From Prostheceraeus crozeri (taxonomy: Eukaryota; Platyhelminthes; Polycladida; Euryleptidae), in assembly GCA_907163375.1 (NCBI GenBank), contig CAJQUW010006115.1:140987-204986 (forward strand): a DNA stretch of 64,000 bases, given 5' to 3'. Both the position numbers and the translations under genes were made by a program. The notes under the pieces were generated by a model. It ran no database searches and had not been told where the DNA came from. It was given only the letters and a program-made list of their open reading frames with translations. Below, in pieces: positions 1 through 10,490 of the stretch. Position 1 is the first letter of the stretch. Each line of letters opens with the position of its first letter.

Positions 1-1
1 C

Positions 2-180
2 CACTCTTGCCGTGTCATTAACGTAGGAGACGGCATTGTATTTATTTGCATTCAAGAGATGATTCTACATAATGATCACTGCTACATCGTGATTCCAAAA
101 CCCTCATGGGAAAAGTATAAAAGGGAAGTTCACTCAACCCCCATGTCATTTGTGAGTCATGCTCCCCATCCGCATCATTA
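2..180 (+). CDS. C-terminal end of an unidentified protein (partial)
   Basis: An open frame enters from the left edge and stops at 178-180, giving about 59 residues. It reads like ordinary protein (a stretch around VGDGIVFICIQEMI, then a His/Pro-rich tail). Its tail overlaps the start of the TBP-like gene at 159 in another frame. No family is recognised. It may equally be open by chance, because the TATA box of the next gene lies inside it. Confidence 0.25.
116..123 (+). promoter_or_regulatory. TATA box of the TBP-like gene
   Basis: The sequence TATAAAAG lies 36 bases upstream of the ATG at 159, with an AP-1-like TGAGTCA between them (near 150-156). This spacing would put the transcription start at about 145-150 and leave a very short leader. 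Confidence 0.5.
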
Positions 181-716
181 ACGCCATGTGCGAAATGAAT
201 CTCAGAAAAGACATCGATTTAGAACAGTTGCATACCCATCTACCCGATTCAGTCTATCATCGCGATCGTCCGCAAATGTTGGTCATTCGCATGAGCAACG
301 CTCGAAATCTTCAAATCTTTCGCTGCGGCAAAATCCAAGTCCTAGGAAACCTTTCTCATTTCGTGATGCAGTCCATGTGTTACGAAGTCGTCAAGAAAAT
401 GCGAACACTCATGCCTCATCTACGCCTCAGTCCCCTGACATTAAAGAATATAGTAGTGTTTGTTCAATTGAAGATGTTAGTGAATCTAGCCAACGTTAAA
501 ACCAGTAATCATTGTATATTTTATGAAACTGATCTCTTTCCTGCTGCTCTGATTCGGAAGTGGCATCCTGTACATATTGCAGTGTTTCACAACGGACATT
601 GTATCATGATTGGTTTACGTGATATCAGTAAAGTAGCTGACATTGTTAAATCTTTAATGCGTTATCTGTATGAGTCACAGTTAATAGAATCGTGTAAATC
701 ACATGATGTGTTTTGA
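159..716 (+). CDS. TATA-binding-protein-like protein
   Basis: This 185-residue open frame matches the two-repeat saddle domain of TBP over almost its whole length. Repeat 1 (about residues 4-85) has IINAMCEMNLRKDIDL, the VIRM strand and the IFRCGKIQVLG turn, matching TBP's IVSTVNL, VIMRI and IFSSGKMVCTG. Repeat 2 (about 95-180) has NIVVFVQL, YETDLFPAALIRKWHP and VFHNGHCIMIG, matching TBP's NMVGSCDV, YEPELFPGLIYRM and IFVSGKVVLTG. The usual basic N-terminal extension is absent, so the protein is only the core domain. TBP binds TATA boxes and nucleates transcription initiation. Viral TBP-like proteins are known from giant DNA viruses and from white spot syndrome virus. Several DNA-contacting phenylalanines of cellular TBP are not obviously kept, so DNA binding may differ. 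The gene is preceded by a TATA box and followed by an AP-1/MEF2-like repeat array. A captured host TBP-related gene is the main alternative. Confidence 0.8.
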   Translation: MLPIRIINAMCEMNLRKDIDLEQLHTHLPDSVYHRDRPQMLVIRMSNARNLQIFRCGKIQVLGNLSHFVMQSMCYEVVKKMRTLMPHLRLSPLTLKNIVVFVQLKMLVNLANVKTSNHCIFYETDLFPAALIRKWHPVHIAVFHNGHCIMIGLRDISKVADIVKSLMRYLYESQLIESCKSHDVF

Positions 717-719
717 ATG

Positions 720-1156
720 AGTCATCGCAATGAACTATCGCCCGCACTCTTGTCAGTGAAAAGGTCATCAACAAGGTTCTTCGCTTTATGATGAGTCAGC
801 CCTATTTATAGACATGAAATGATGTCCATACACTTGTCGGTGAAAAGGTCATCAACAAGATTCATCACTTTATGATGAGTCAGTGCTATTTATAGACATG
901 AAATGATGCCCACACACTTGTCGGTGAAAAGGTCACGCTGTCTGACGTGAGGCGCCATCGCTTTCTCTGATAAATAACGCCCACACACACATGTCGGTGA
1001 AAAGGTCACGCTGTCTGACGTGAGGCGCCATCGATGTTGAATGACACGCCCACACATGTGTCGGTGAAAAGGTTGAACAAGACTGATTAGATTCTTATCT
1101 AACTGACTGGCGCTTTACCACCTCATGAGTCAGAGCTATTTATAGACATGAGTCAG
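720..1156. repeat. Enhancer-like tandem repeats with AP-1 and MEF2 type sites
   Basis: Diverged tandem units of about 80 bp share the core TGTCGGTGAAAAGGT (five copies). TGAGTCA (AP-1 consensus) at 792-798, 876-882 and 1126-1132 is followed each time, after three or four bases, by CTATTTATAG (a full MEF2 consensus) at 802-811, 886-895 and 1136-1145. Two other units instead carry a CRE-like TGACGTGAGGCGCC. The sites are seen directly; their regulatory role is inferred. The array lies between the TBP-like gene and the PolB gene, which run toward each other. Confidence 0.6.
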
Positions 1157-1179
1157 CAAAGTGGTTGATGTTTCCTAAG

Positions 1180-1620
1180 CCGAAGAAATTGTCATGATGT
1201 TACATTCGCTCGTGATGATGTTAACTTACAAACAGCGACATGGTTATAACTTTATTTCTGACTTTACAAAGAGTGAAGTGATTCTGACTTCATTTACATT
1301 TCACCTATCTTACAAACAGTGATATGGTTATAACTTTGCAATCATGAACTTTATTTCTAACTTTACAAACGTCAACTTTATTTCTAACTTTACAAGCAGT
1401 GAAGTGATTCTGACTTCATTTTATATTTCGCCTATCTTACAAACAGCGACATGGTTATAACTTTATTTCTAACTTTACAAACAGTGAAGTGATTCTGACT
1501 TCATTTACATTTCACCTATCTTACAAACAGTGATATGGTTATAACTTTATTTCTAACTTTACAATCATCAACTTTATTTCTAACCCTACCCATCTTACAA
1601 AATGATCAAAACTTTTACTT
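1180..1620. repeat. Tandem repeat array, units of about 86-125 bp
   Basis: Four or so copies of a unit begin CTTACAAACAG(C/T)GA(C/T)ATGG and run through GTTATAACTTTATTTCT to GAAGTGATTCTGACTTCA, starting near 1227, 1310, 1438 and 1524. The copies differ at scattered positions and by internal deletions. No coding potential is seen. Confidence 0.75.
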
Positions 1621-1648
1621 CTATCTATTGAGTGAGAATCCCATCTTT

Positions 1649-1876
1649 ATGTCAAAAGAAAAACGAGACAGTCTGTACATGATGTGTTATTTAATGAAAG
1701 ACATTTCATCACAGTCACACATAGTTAATACTGATGGTAGCAGAAGACAAAGTTTTTATGGCTCACATCACCGGAGAAAACAAAGTCACTCTTGTACAGG
1801 GAGAAAACAAAGTCACACATGTGCAGGTACAAAACAACGTCAGGAAAAATCAGTTGATATGCAAGTCATGATATGA
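1649..1876 (+). CDS. Small basic ORF, unknown
   Basis: The open frame starts at the ATG at 1649 and gives 75 residues. It begins MSKEKRDSLYMMCYLM and ends in a basic stretch with a repeated RKQSH motif. The open frame extends upstream into the tandem array, which looks non-coding, so I prefer the internal ATG. No family is recognised. It may be spurious. Confidence 0.2.
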   Translation: MSKEKRDSLYMMCYLMKDISSQSHIVNTDGSRRQSFYGSHHRRKQSHSCTGRKQSHTCAGTKQRQEKSVDMQVMI

Positions 1877-1990
1877 AGTGATCAGGAGTTGGACGCATGT
1901 TACAAGGCACTCACTCACAACACCCCCATAGAAAACGCCATGGAGCGAAAAAGCAAAACGTCAACCACAACAGAGAGGAAGCATTCATCA

Positions 1991-4900
1991 TCAGACATCG
2001 CCGGACGGAGGAGGAGAAAGTTTCTGTCTCTTGGGTGGAGGTAGATGAGTGTCTGGATGGCCGTACGGTAATGAGTGGTTAGGACTCATCCAGAATCGCT
2101 TGTCTTCCCAAGCTGAGAGACCTCGTTTCCTAAACGTCGTTGTTCTGACTTGATGCGACTGTGATTTTAAAATGGTCATTTCTAATTTTTTAATTTTAAG
2201 AGAATCTAAGGCATCTTGATAGTCCCTATGTGTCATTTCTCTAACGATTGACTTCGAGATGCCTTTCGCCGGTTTTATAGAAAGCTCTGAGGATTTTAGC
2301 TTCATGGAGTACATCTTGGGGCGAAGCAAGATTATCTCCTCTATCTGTTTGCCGGCACACTCATCCTTAAAGCAGCCAAGCTTCGCTTTGTTTGTGGTAG
2401 AGTAAAGCGGATGGTCAGTGGGATAGTTGGAACTATCAAACTTGGGTGCTACATATTTTAAAATGTCTTCCTGCTTGACTTGGCTAGTGATTCTCAAAGC
2501 TAGGAAGAAGCTGTCTGTATCGCCTCCTACTAATTCCACATGTTGGATCAATGGACACGTTTTAAAAGTGTGGTAAAATAACTTGTACATTTCTAACTTG
2601 GAGTGATCCAAGACAGCTTGACCGACATAAAATGGTTTGGCAAAGTTCTACCTCAGATTTTAGCATTTTAAAACCAGTGATGTCTTCGGAAATGACATTA
2701 TGGTGGCAAAACAACGGCGAGCGACATAACTTGATACTCGTTTCCGGATCAGTTACGATACGATAGTCCATGCGCTTTCTTACATCCTCCATGGTTTTAC
2801 CAAAGAGGGCATTATTCTTAAATTTAAAGAAGTCCTTTTCGAAAGGATTCTTAGATTCAGCCCGTTTCTTGCTATTAAATTCTATATACGGTTTTAGAAA
2901 GGGCTTCTGCCTAAACTGGATAGCGCGATGGACTTTGTCAAGTTGCATCCCCATACCTAGATAGAATCTGAGGATGGAATAGTGCACGATGTAATGCTGC
3001 TTGTTCAATTGGGTGAGCAACAACTTCCTAGTGGGTTTATATTTTAAGTCATTTTCCGCCTCATACTGCTTATTGTGTTCTTCCATAAAGGAAGAGAACA
3101 TATCTGGACTGACTATGCCAGATTCGGGTGCGAGAGGAAAATCAACGGTTCTATTCTTAATACAGTCTGGATAGATGAGGTCGACTTCAAATAAATAGCC
3201 TATGTCGGCCTCATCTCCCAGTGCCATGATGTGTGCTGGATTGGAGAAGTGTTCAATATCATGGGGCTCTACCCATTGGAAGTCAGACTGTGGCAAAGGC
3301 TTGGATAATGCACTCCCATACAAATTATTTTGGTCTATGTACATTAAATGCGTGGTCGATCCTATGTCTTGGGTGCTGTTGACAACATGTTTGTTGACAA
3401 ATGTTAAGCCACCCCTAATACCACGTTCAAATAATGTGTACATTTCTGCATCTTGCAGTAAATGAATGCTCTCTTTCGTCATCTTGAAGGCTGACTGATA
3501 GGACAGACCCGGCAGACTAACAAAATGGACGGGGTCTAAGGCGTCCTGTTTAATGTGACTTTCCTAAAAGTCTCAAACACGTCAGCCAACAGATAGACGT
3601 CTAATTTTAAGTAGGCAAGCATGTAGTCACCAAAAGTGCGACACCTAAATTCCAACCATGCTTGCTCTGCATGCCTATAATCATCCAGCGAACAGTCCTC
3701 ACCCGTCAAATCATTTTTAAATTTATCGATGGACGGAAGGGATGTTTCTTTCAATGTATCCATTGAACTAAAATAACTATAAGGAAACACCCCCTTCCGT
3801 CGTATCAGACTGTCACTTATGTTGGGATAGTCTTTCCTTAAATGTTGAGTGAGGGGAAGTGTTTCTAAATTATTAGCCAACGCGGCTAAGGAAGAAGACA
3901 AACTGGAAACTGTCTAAAAACTTTATGTCATAGAAGACAGGCTTCCCCTCCTTCGTCTTATCTACTTGGACTTTAGCAGTGATGCACATAAATTTTTCCT
4001 TACTTTGTGAAATCACTTTGGATGACCAGGATTTCATTTTACCGAATCCATGGCGAATGATGATGTGAACATCATAACATTTAAAGTTATGGAAGATGAC
4101 GGGGAGCGTTCGCCGTTTGAGCCTAAGTTTCATATTGCATTTACTGCATAAGGCAGACCTAAATTTACCACTGAGATGGCAATGGTCCCTCACTTTCTTA
4201 TGTTGTTGATCATCAAAGGATGAACAGCAGCGGGGATATTCCGTGGTCCTATCAAACTTGATTTTATCGGCTTCTGTGAAGCACATGGGTTTCCTAGTCA
4301 GCTCCGTTTCATAGCGTTGATGAAAACGGGTTTTCCTATCTAAAAAGTTGAGGAAGTTTTCAACGCACTCCTCGCCTTGCCACACATGCATTTTATTTTG
4401 ATTCCTATAATATGGATGCCAAACTTCATAGCAGGCAATGGCTGCTGGCTCATGACTTAGATCTTCTTGTTCAATATAACATTCAATGTCCGCATAGATG
4501 CTACATATGGGACTGAGCTCATTGCCGTTTTCTTCATACCTATACAATTTATATTTGGGCATGACTTCAATTTGAAGTTTACCCCGAGAGCACCACTCGT
4601 AATGCTCTTCAAAAAATTGTTTTGACCTAAAGCGCCGTGTGCAGCGATCACAGTAATAATGTCTGTCATCATAATTTTGTTGGTGGCGATACAATCTAGA
4701 AATTTTGGGAATGCCACAATAATGCCATTCTGGGTGGTTGTCGCTATAGACTAGGAGGAGATTGACAACCCGTTCGAAGTTACTTTGGCGATTATTTTAC
4801 CTAACGCCCTTCAGACCTTTTTCCCAGAGATGGACGACGATCTTAATGTTATTCAATTTTTTAAATTGGGCGATGCCTTTAAAATCTAATGTGTTGACAT

Positions 4901-5393
4901 CTAACCCGTCAAACTTAAGCTCATCCTCCCATTCACGATATTTAGTGATTCGTTCACAATCCCTATCTATATCACTATAGTGAAGAATGGAGAGGATGGC
5001 ATACTTGAAACACTGGGACTGACACTCTACATTGATGACAGCCTTTTTGTCAGCCAGTGCTTTGGGGAGGGTGAAACAACCGCTCCCTTGTAAATTTTCT
5101 AAAAGATTAATTTTAATGTCTACCTTCTCTATCCCATCAAAGACCAGACCGCTGTCTCTTTCATTAAATTTATTTAAGTTGCTGACGAGATAGGTCGCAT
5201 GTCTCTCTATCCACTCGTTTACATCACCTATGAGATCAGCAGCACAGGAGGCCATCCTAATGGTCACAGTGGACTCTACTTCTCCCGTGCTACTGTCTAC
5301 CTTATTGAAACGAGCAGTGAGATAGAACATGCCCTTAAGTAAAAATCTATCTAAACTCGCCAACATTTGATGAATTAATCCTATATTATTCAT
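1991..5393 (-). pseudogene. Protein-primed family B DNA polymerase with N-terminal module (broken)
   Basis: Reading from the 5' end at 5393, the gene first encodes a module also seen in element B (LPKALADKKAVIN, then CFKYAILSILH). It continues into a C2H2-type zinc motif (CDRCTRRFRS), the 3'-5' exonuclease region (IYADIEC for Exo I; a late Y-x3-D for Exo III), and the polymerase palm. The palm has motif A YIDQNNLYGSAL, motif B KNNALFGKTMEDV and motif C GGDTDSFFLAL, and the protein ends in the LPYGH tail typical of this family (pfam03175-like). Together these give about 1100 residues, the normal length for such enzymes. It would replicate the element's linear genome from a terminal protein. 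The gene is a fossil with about five breaks. It lies directly downstream of the zinc-finger gene on the same strand. Confidence 0.85.
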
Positions 5394-6795
5394 CTAGAAA
5401 GGATGAATATCTTGCACAGCTTCAGAGCTTTCTAACTCATAGTCGCGAACGAGCCTCTCAAGGGAAAACTTGCTCAGCCTTAGAGTGACGTTGTTGTCAG
5501 TGTAAAGCTCAGTGGGATGCGTGTGACAGAGTGTGTGCGAAGAAAGAACAAACTCTGTAGGAAAGGTCTTCTGACACGAAGAACAGGAAAAGCCGACGTG
5601 CGATGAAGAATGCTTCCTACCTGTTGTTGTCGGTGGTTGCCTCACACTGCCACAGGAACCGCCTTCGATGTGGACTCGCAAGTTGGTGCTGTTGTAGAAC
5701 GTGAGACCACAACCTTCACACTTGGGCCGTTGAGGGATCGGTCGGCGCTTTCCTCCCTTGCAGGCATGGCTAGCGGTGTGACGTCTCAAACTGAAGGCTG
5801 AGGCGAAGACCCTGTCACACCGCTGGCATCGAAAGTCCTCCTTCTCTTCGACTTCAATCTCCCTCTCCTCTCCCACTATCTCTAACTCCTCCTGCTCCAA
5901 CAATCTCTCCACCGACTTGACGGAGAGGAGAGGGAGGTCGGCCGCTGCAGGTGGTGGTGGCGATGCAGGGATGATGATGGGACGGGAGGGAACGTCGCAA
6001 TCCAGGAGGTATGCCGCCAGATCTGTTGAGAAAAAGAGAAAAGAGATTAGTAACATGATCATAATTTCAAGTTTGAAGTCTTAGCCCCCCTTTCCAAATC
6101 ACGGATACTTACCATCTAAGGACTGCAACTCCGGCAGCAAGGATGGACGTGGAGGAGGCAGGAGAGGGACGCGAGCCGAGGGTGGAAGGGTCCTGGGCTT
6201 CGGTGCCGGAGGGACGTGAAGACGAGGAGCAGGGACTGGTGCAAGGACGGACGCAGGGAGCGGAGCTGGCGGTGGAGGTGGGGCGATGACAATGCCCGAG
6301 CTCGAGAGAGGAGTCGCACCTTGAGCGGAGGTAGACGGGTAGGAAGGTAGGGCCGGAAATTCATCGTGGTATTTCCGCCTCGCGGCTTCCTCCCACTTCT
6401 TCATCTTCGCCATATCTGTAGAGAGGAAAGAGAGATTAGATAATGAGACAAGGATGATGCAGAGGATCTGAAACAGTCTAAACATGAAATGTTAAAGATA
6501 CTTACACTTGCCAAGCCGCTCATAGGCTTCCCCGATTACTCCTTGGGGGACGGGTTCCCCATTACGAATACATTCATGCACTGAAAAAGAATGACAGCAA
6601 AGATGAGCAGAGGTAAAATTTGGATTCGGTTTAAACATGAACAAAATAAGAGAGGGGCTCTTGATTTTAATGAGGATGTCTACCCTAATGATGTTAGTAA
6701 TAGAGTCAACCTTGTTACAAATACTTACATTGCTCGATGGTAGCCTTCTCCATCTCAGCAGCAATGCGACAATTTTCAATTTTTGTAAACTCCAT
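5394..6795 (-). CDS. Spliced proline-rich C2H2 zinc-finger protein
   Basis: Four coding exons (6795-6729, 6580-6506, 6415-6113, 6022-5394) are bounded by good splice signals: three GTAAGT-type donors and acceptors with pyrimidine tracts ending CAG. The phases agree across all three introns. A non-coding leader exon ending at 7246 (donor AAG/GTGAG) probably joins at the acceptor at 6838-6840. The predicted protein is 357 residues. It has a short helical N-terminus, a proline-rich middle encoded by exon 3, an acidic Glu-rich stretch, then three zinc modules: CQRC...H-x3-H, CEGC with a C2HC-like end, and CSSC...H-x3-H. Its coding end abuts the PolB region on the same strand. Element B also places a zinc-finger protein immediately before PolB. 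Binding of DNA or RNA is likely from the fingers; the role is unknown. The introns are inferred from sequence only. Confidence 0.65.
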
Positions 6796-6969
6796 GGCAG
6801 ATAGTCGATTGCAGGTTACGTTAGCAGATTTCAATCACTGAAAAGGAAAGATTAGAATCGTTTCATTTGCTTAGTCAACGTCTATTATGGGAACAATCAT
6901 TGAAGTGACATCTAATGAATTAGATTTCACTCTACTCCATATCATAAAGACTACCCTTTGTCGAATGGC

Positions 6970-7160
6970 TGAAGTACTCTGACCTGGCGAGAGAAAGCGT
7001 CACGTTGAGTATGAAGTCTAACGCCCAACATGAGCAACGGCTCAGAGGTTTCGGTCTAACAAACGACGAACAACCCGTGCAACGCAATCCATCTACGGCA
7101 GTACCCGCCGTCCCGAAGGAACGCTCGAGCAAAGGAGGTATTACAGCGATGATATGTTTT
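6970..7160. repeat. Conserved block copy 1 of 3
   Basis: First of three diverged copies. Shared landmarks in order are ACGTTGAG, GCCCAACATGAG, GAGGTTTCGGTCTA, CTACGGCA and CCGTCCCGAAGGAAC. This copy lies in the inferred first intron of the zinc-finger gene. Confidence 0.6.
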
Positions 7161-7245
7161 ATGAGCAGAAGATATGATAGCAAGAGACTATTCAACTTGA
7201 TAGCAAGTCAAAACAACCTGATAGCAGGAGTTCACCGACACTCAC

Positions 7246-7262
7246 CTTGTGAAAGATAAATG
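7246..7262 (-). promoter_or_regulatory. Probable leader exon and first splice donor of the zinc-finger gene
   Basis: The donor AAG/GTGAG ends at 7246, and the TATA box at 7287-7294 would place the start near 7262. This gives a tiny non-coding first exon that would join at 6837, 42 bases upstream of the ATG at 6795. Confidence 0.4.
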
Positions 7263-7286
7263 TGAAGAGCAGAGCTGATGCACTGC

Positions 7287-7294
7287 CTTTTATA
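7287..7294 (-). promoter_or_regulatory. TATA box for the minus-strand zinc-finger/PolB unit
   Basis: TATAAAAG on the minus strand lies about 25-30 bp upstream of the inferred leader exon. It sits in the 140 bp between this unit and the divergent plus-strand ORF at 7434. Confidence 0.5.
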
Positions 7295-7433
7295 AGATTT
7301 TTCTAAGCGGTGAATGGATGAGACCTCTCGTCCAATCACAGACGAGCTAGAGTTCCCGATGTGCGCACGCACATTTGTAACGCGTTATTGAAATCGTCCT
7401 AGGCAAACATGATGTTTAGCAATAGACTCAACC

Positions 7434-7847
7434 ATGGCACCTGAAGTCAATACATTGAAACATGATGATTGCACGATTCGTTTTCATCAAGAGCGCTTCG
7501 GAGGCTTAATACAAGATTACATCCTTGAGTTTCAAAGGGAGGAGACAGAATTGGAAGCATGTTTAGACTACACACGAGAAATATTTACGGAGTTGATATC
7601 TTATTTCAAAGACAGTCTCATCAAGGCTCACTTAATTGCACATGTCAATTACATTCATTTTCCACAAGGTGAAGTAGCGGAAAGTGTTGACTTTCAATTT
7701 CGTTCCTATGGACAAGAATATGTTACTGATGCTTCTGAGTTTTATACACGACATCTCCGGAAGATTATTTCTCGGATGGACAACTTTCATGGTTACGGCG
7801 ATCATTTGCTTCTGAATAAAATAAACCATATTCGTCATTGCTATTAA
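7434..7847 (+). CDS. Small protein resembling the PolB N-terminal module
   Basis: This is a 137-residue open frame. Its second half (VDFQFRSYGQEYVTDASEFY...MDNFHGYGDHLLL) has the same layout as the start of the polymerase-associated module in this element, where a strand-rich stretch leads to a 'NFxxxGS'-like turn just before the LPxxL segment. I infer it is a relative or duplicate of that module's N-terminal part; the similarity is weak. A polyadenylation signal AATAAA follows 36 bases after the stop. Function is unknown. Confidence 0.5.
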   Translation: MAPEVNTLKHDDCTIRFHQERFGGLIQDYILEFQREETELEACLDYTREIFTELISYFKDSLIKAHLIAHVNYIHFPQGEVAESVDFQFRSYGQEYVTDASEFYTRHLRKIISRMDNFHGYGDHLLLNKINHIRHCY

Positions 7848-7882
7848 AAAAGTGGGTTTCAATGATGTTAAATCAAAGACCA

Positions 7883-7888
7883 AATAAA
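7883..7888 (+). terminator. Polyadenylation signal of the 7434-7847 gene
   Basis: AATAAA lies 36 bases downstream of the stop codon and is followed by a T-rich stretch. Confidence 0.5.
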
Positions 7889-8039
7889 GTATTTTTTCAT
7901 GGCACTTGTGTTGTGCTAAACTTTCTAGTGTTGTGGTGAACACTGTTTTCATATAACATTCTAAACTCTCAGTCTCACTGCAGTAGAAAACTGCTTTTAG
8001 TAAACCTGATGAAGCCAATCTAACAGTCATGGAGTTTTA

Positions 8040-8790
8040 ATTTTCTAATAAGGGAACATTTGGCAACTGTTTCCAATAAAACTTTCTAACACTATGAAAG
8101 TAAGTTACAAGACAATCTACACTGTGCAGTAAAACCTTTTCGATAAAACTTTCTAGTGCTGTGGTGAGTTCGGTCAGTCATAAAACTTCCATGATCAAAC
8201 TTTACTTTCACAAACGTGTGTCGCGGTAAAAACTATTTGACTCCACTAACTTTGCAAACCATGATACACCTTCTGACTAGACTTACGAATAAAACTTCAA
8301 TTATCAAACTTTACTTTCACAAACGTGTGTCGCGGTAAAAACTATTTGACTACACTAACTTTGCACACCATGATACACTTTCTGACTAGACTTACGAATA
8401 AAACTTCAATTATCAAACTTTACTTTCACAAACGTGTGTCACAGTAAAACTAGTTGACTACACTAGCGCTTACATTTTATGACATTTGTGTTTCATAAAA
8501 CGTCATGATCAAACTTTCTAACTATACATCAACCTGTGTTGCAGTAAAAATATTTGACTATACTAACTTTTGCAAACCATGATACACTTTCTGACTAGAC
8601 TTACGAATACAACTTCAATGATCAAACTTTACTTTCACAAACGTGTGTCGCAGTAAAACTAGTTGACTACACTAACGCTTACATTTTATGTCATGTGTGT
8701 TTCATAAAACGTCATGATCAAACTTTCTAACTATACATCAACCTGTGTTGCAGTAAAACTTTTGTACGACATGATAAAGTTTCTGACTAC
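8040..8790. repeat. Tandem repeat array, units of about 110-120 bp
   Basis: About five diverged copies contain TCAAACTTTACTTTCACAAA, GTGTGTCGCGGTAAAA, TTTGACTACACTAAC and CATGATACAC(C/T)TTCTGACTAG. Copies start near 8195, 8308, 8417, 8505 and 8622. The array is AT-rich and non-coding, and broadly similar in style to the array at 1180-1620 on the other side of the gene block. Confidence 0.75.
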
Positions 8791-8994
8791 GTTCACAAGA
8801 GCTTGTTCACTAGCGAAGAGAGAAGTCTGTGATGTGTTGCGTGTGGCGCATGAATGTCCTCCCGTTTCATCCCTTCATCATTTCGTCTCCGTGATAGAGA
8901 CAGTTCTTAAAAGAACTGATGGTTCATTCTCCCATGGTTGGTCAACTATTGGGAGACAAGTGCAATGGAGATTTTATGAGGTAACCTGTGGCAG

Positions 8995-9190
8995 ATAGCT
9001 AAATGTCGCCCTGGTTGTCAGAGTACAACGTTGAGACGAAAGGCAACCACTTGGAAACATGACGCAGAGAGGTTTCACAAGGATTACCATTGCCCACGTC
9101 CCGTGCAGTACTCATCGCTACGGACTTCACCGCTGTCTCGAAAGAACGCCTACCCACAGGAAGTATGACACCGAAAATCTCCGTGACTTG
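8995..9190. repeat. Conserved block copy 2 of 3
   Basis: This is the most diverged copy of the block at 6970-7160. It keeps AACGTTGAG, GAGAGGTTTCAC, CGCTACGGAC and the CCGCTGTCTCGAAAGAACGC segment in the same order and spacing. Confidence 0.5.
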
Positions 9191-9349
9191 CACCGTCCAT
9201 GACTTGATCGCCAGACATAAAAACCGGTGGAGTTAGTAAGAGGAAGCAAGTCGTTGCTTTGATCAGCTTGATAGCAAGCCGTAGAGAAGGGTTAGCAACT
9301 TCACAAGCGTTTTGCAATGGAGATGTTTAGAGGCCACCCATGACAAGAT

Positions 9350-9535
9350 AGCTAAGACTCAACCGATTGGCGTTCAAAGTGCTACGTTGAGAACTGTGTC
9401 AAATGCCCAACATGAGACATGAGTTGCCCCAGCGGTTTCGGTCTAAAATATGACACACTCCCTTGCCACACTTATTACTACGGCATCGTCCGCCGTCCCG
9501 AAGGAACACCCTGTCAGTGGAATATTACAGCAAAA
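9350..9535. repeat. Conserved block copy 3 of 3
   Basis: This copy is closest to copy 1: TACGTTGAG, GCCCAACATGAG, AGCGGTTTCGGTCTAA, CTACGGCATCG and CCGCCGTCCCGAAGGAAC occur in order, ending in TATTACAGC as copy 1 does. Confidence 0.6.
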
Positions 9536-9569
9536 CTCGCCGTGTCTTGCTCGCTTTCAGTGAAAAACC

Positions 9570-10490
9570 GCTTATAACCTGAGAAGACTGGCTCAGACAT
9601 CATTAAAAATCCTTTCATTGACTTCAGCAGGGTCGAAAACCCCAGAAAACCTCCAAAACTAGTGAATGTAAATTTTTCAACTTTTTAGCACTACTTATGA
9701 AATTTTATAAGTAGTCTATCACTTTGGGCAGGTCAATAGCGACCGAACCTTTTTTGAATCAAGTCAAACGGACTTGTATAAGCCGTCGCAAGCCTTTAAA
9801 GTTACAAGCCTTTAAAGGTTTGAAGTCTTTTATGGCCTGGAGACGAAGTCCATCTCCTGGCGAACCTCTAAGTCTGACGCCTTAGCTGAGTTCAGCAATG
9901 AAATTTTCTAAGTCGGTTTTTTCAGATTTCCAATGCTATCATCAGAGCACAGGAGTTCACCTACCCCAACCCAGTCGGGAGGAGAACTGATTTCCACAAG
10001 CAGAGTTTCCACTTATATAGTTTGTGGCGATCAGCTGATGACGTAATACCCATCATCCAAAAACTTTAAACCCGTCTATCTCCGGTTCTAGTGCTCCGAT
10101 TGAGCTGGAGATTCATTTCATTGAGAATCTATCACCATTTCAATGTAGAATTTGATGCTGAATCCGAATCTGCCCTCCATTTTCCCATCGGATGCTTCGT
10201 TTTGGCTCTACAGCCCACAGCCATCGCAAAAATTCTAACTCATTTTTCGGAAAAATGATGAAAAAATTTTTCTCTCCGATGGCTTTCAAATTTACCATGC
10301 CGATGCAGAATTTGACTCTGATTCCAAATCTGGTCTCTGTTTTCACGTCCGATGCTTGCTTCACGCGCTAGAGCGATTTTCGTAAAAATTCTAACTCTGT
10401 CGTTTTTTTCGCCAAGGTCCAAAATTTCAATAACGTCTCACCTCTAAAAGAAGGTAGATAGGAACAAGCCATGTTTTTCACTGAATTTTT
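9570..10490. other. Non-coding stretch without recognised gene
   Basis: No credible ORF is seen. A short perfect hairpin (arms CTACTTAT 9691-9698 and ATAAGTAG 9707-9714) is present. From about 10080 the sequence begins to resemble the approximately 320 bp repeat that follows (GATTGAGCTGGA, TTTTCCCATC). Confidence 0.5.

Noticed and set aside
188-499. Ser-rich ORF overlapping the TBP-like gene
   Set aside because: It is a shadow frame. The TBP-like frame has family similarity over its whole length.
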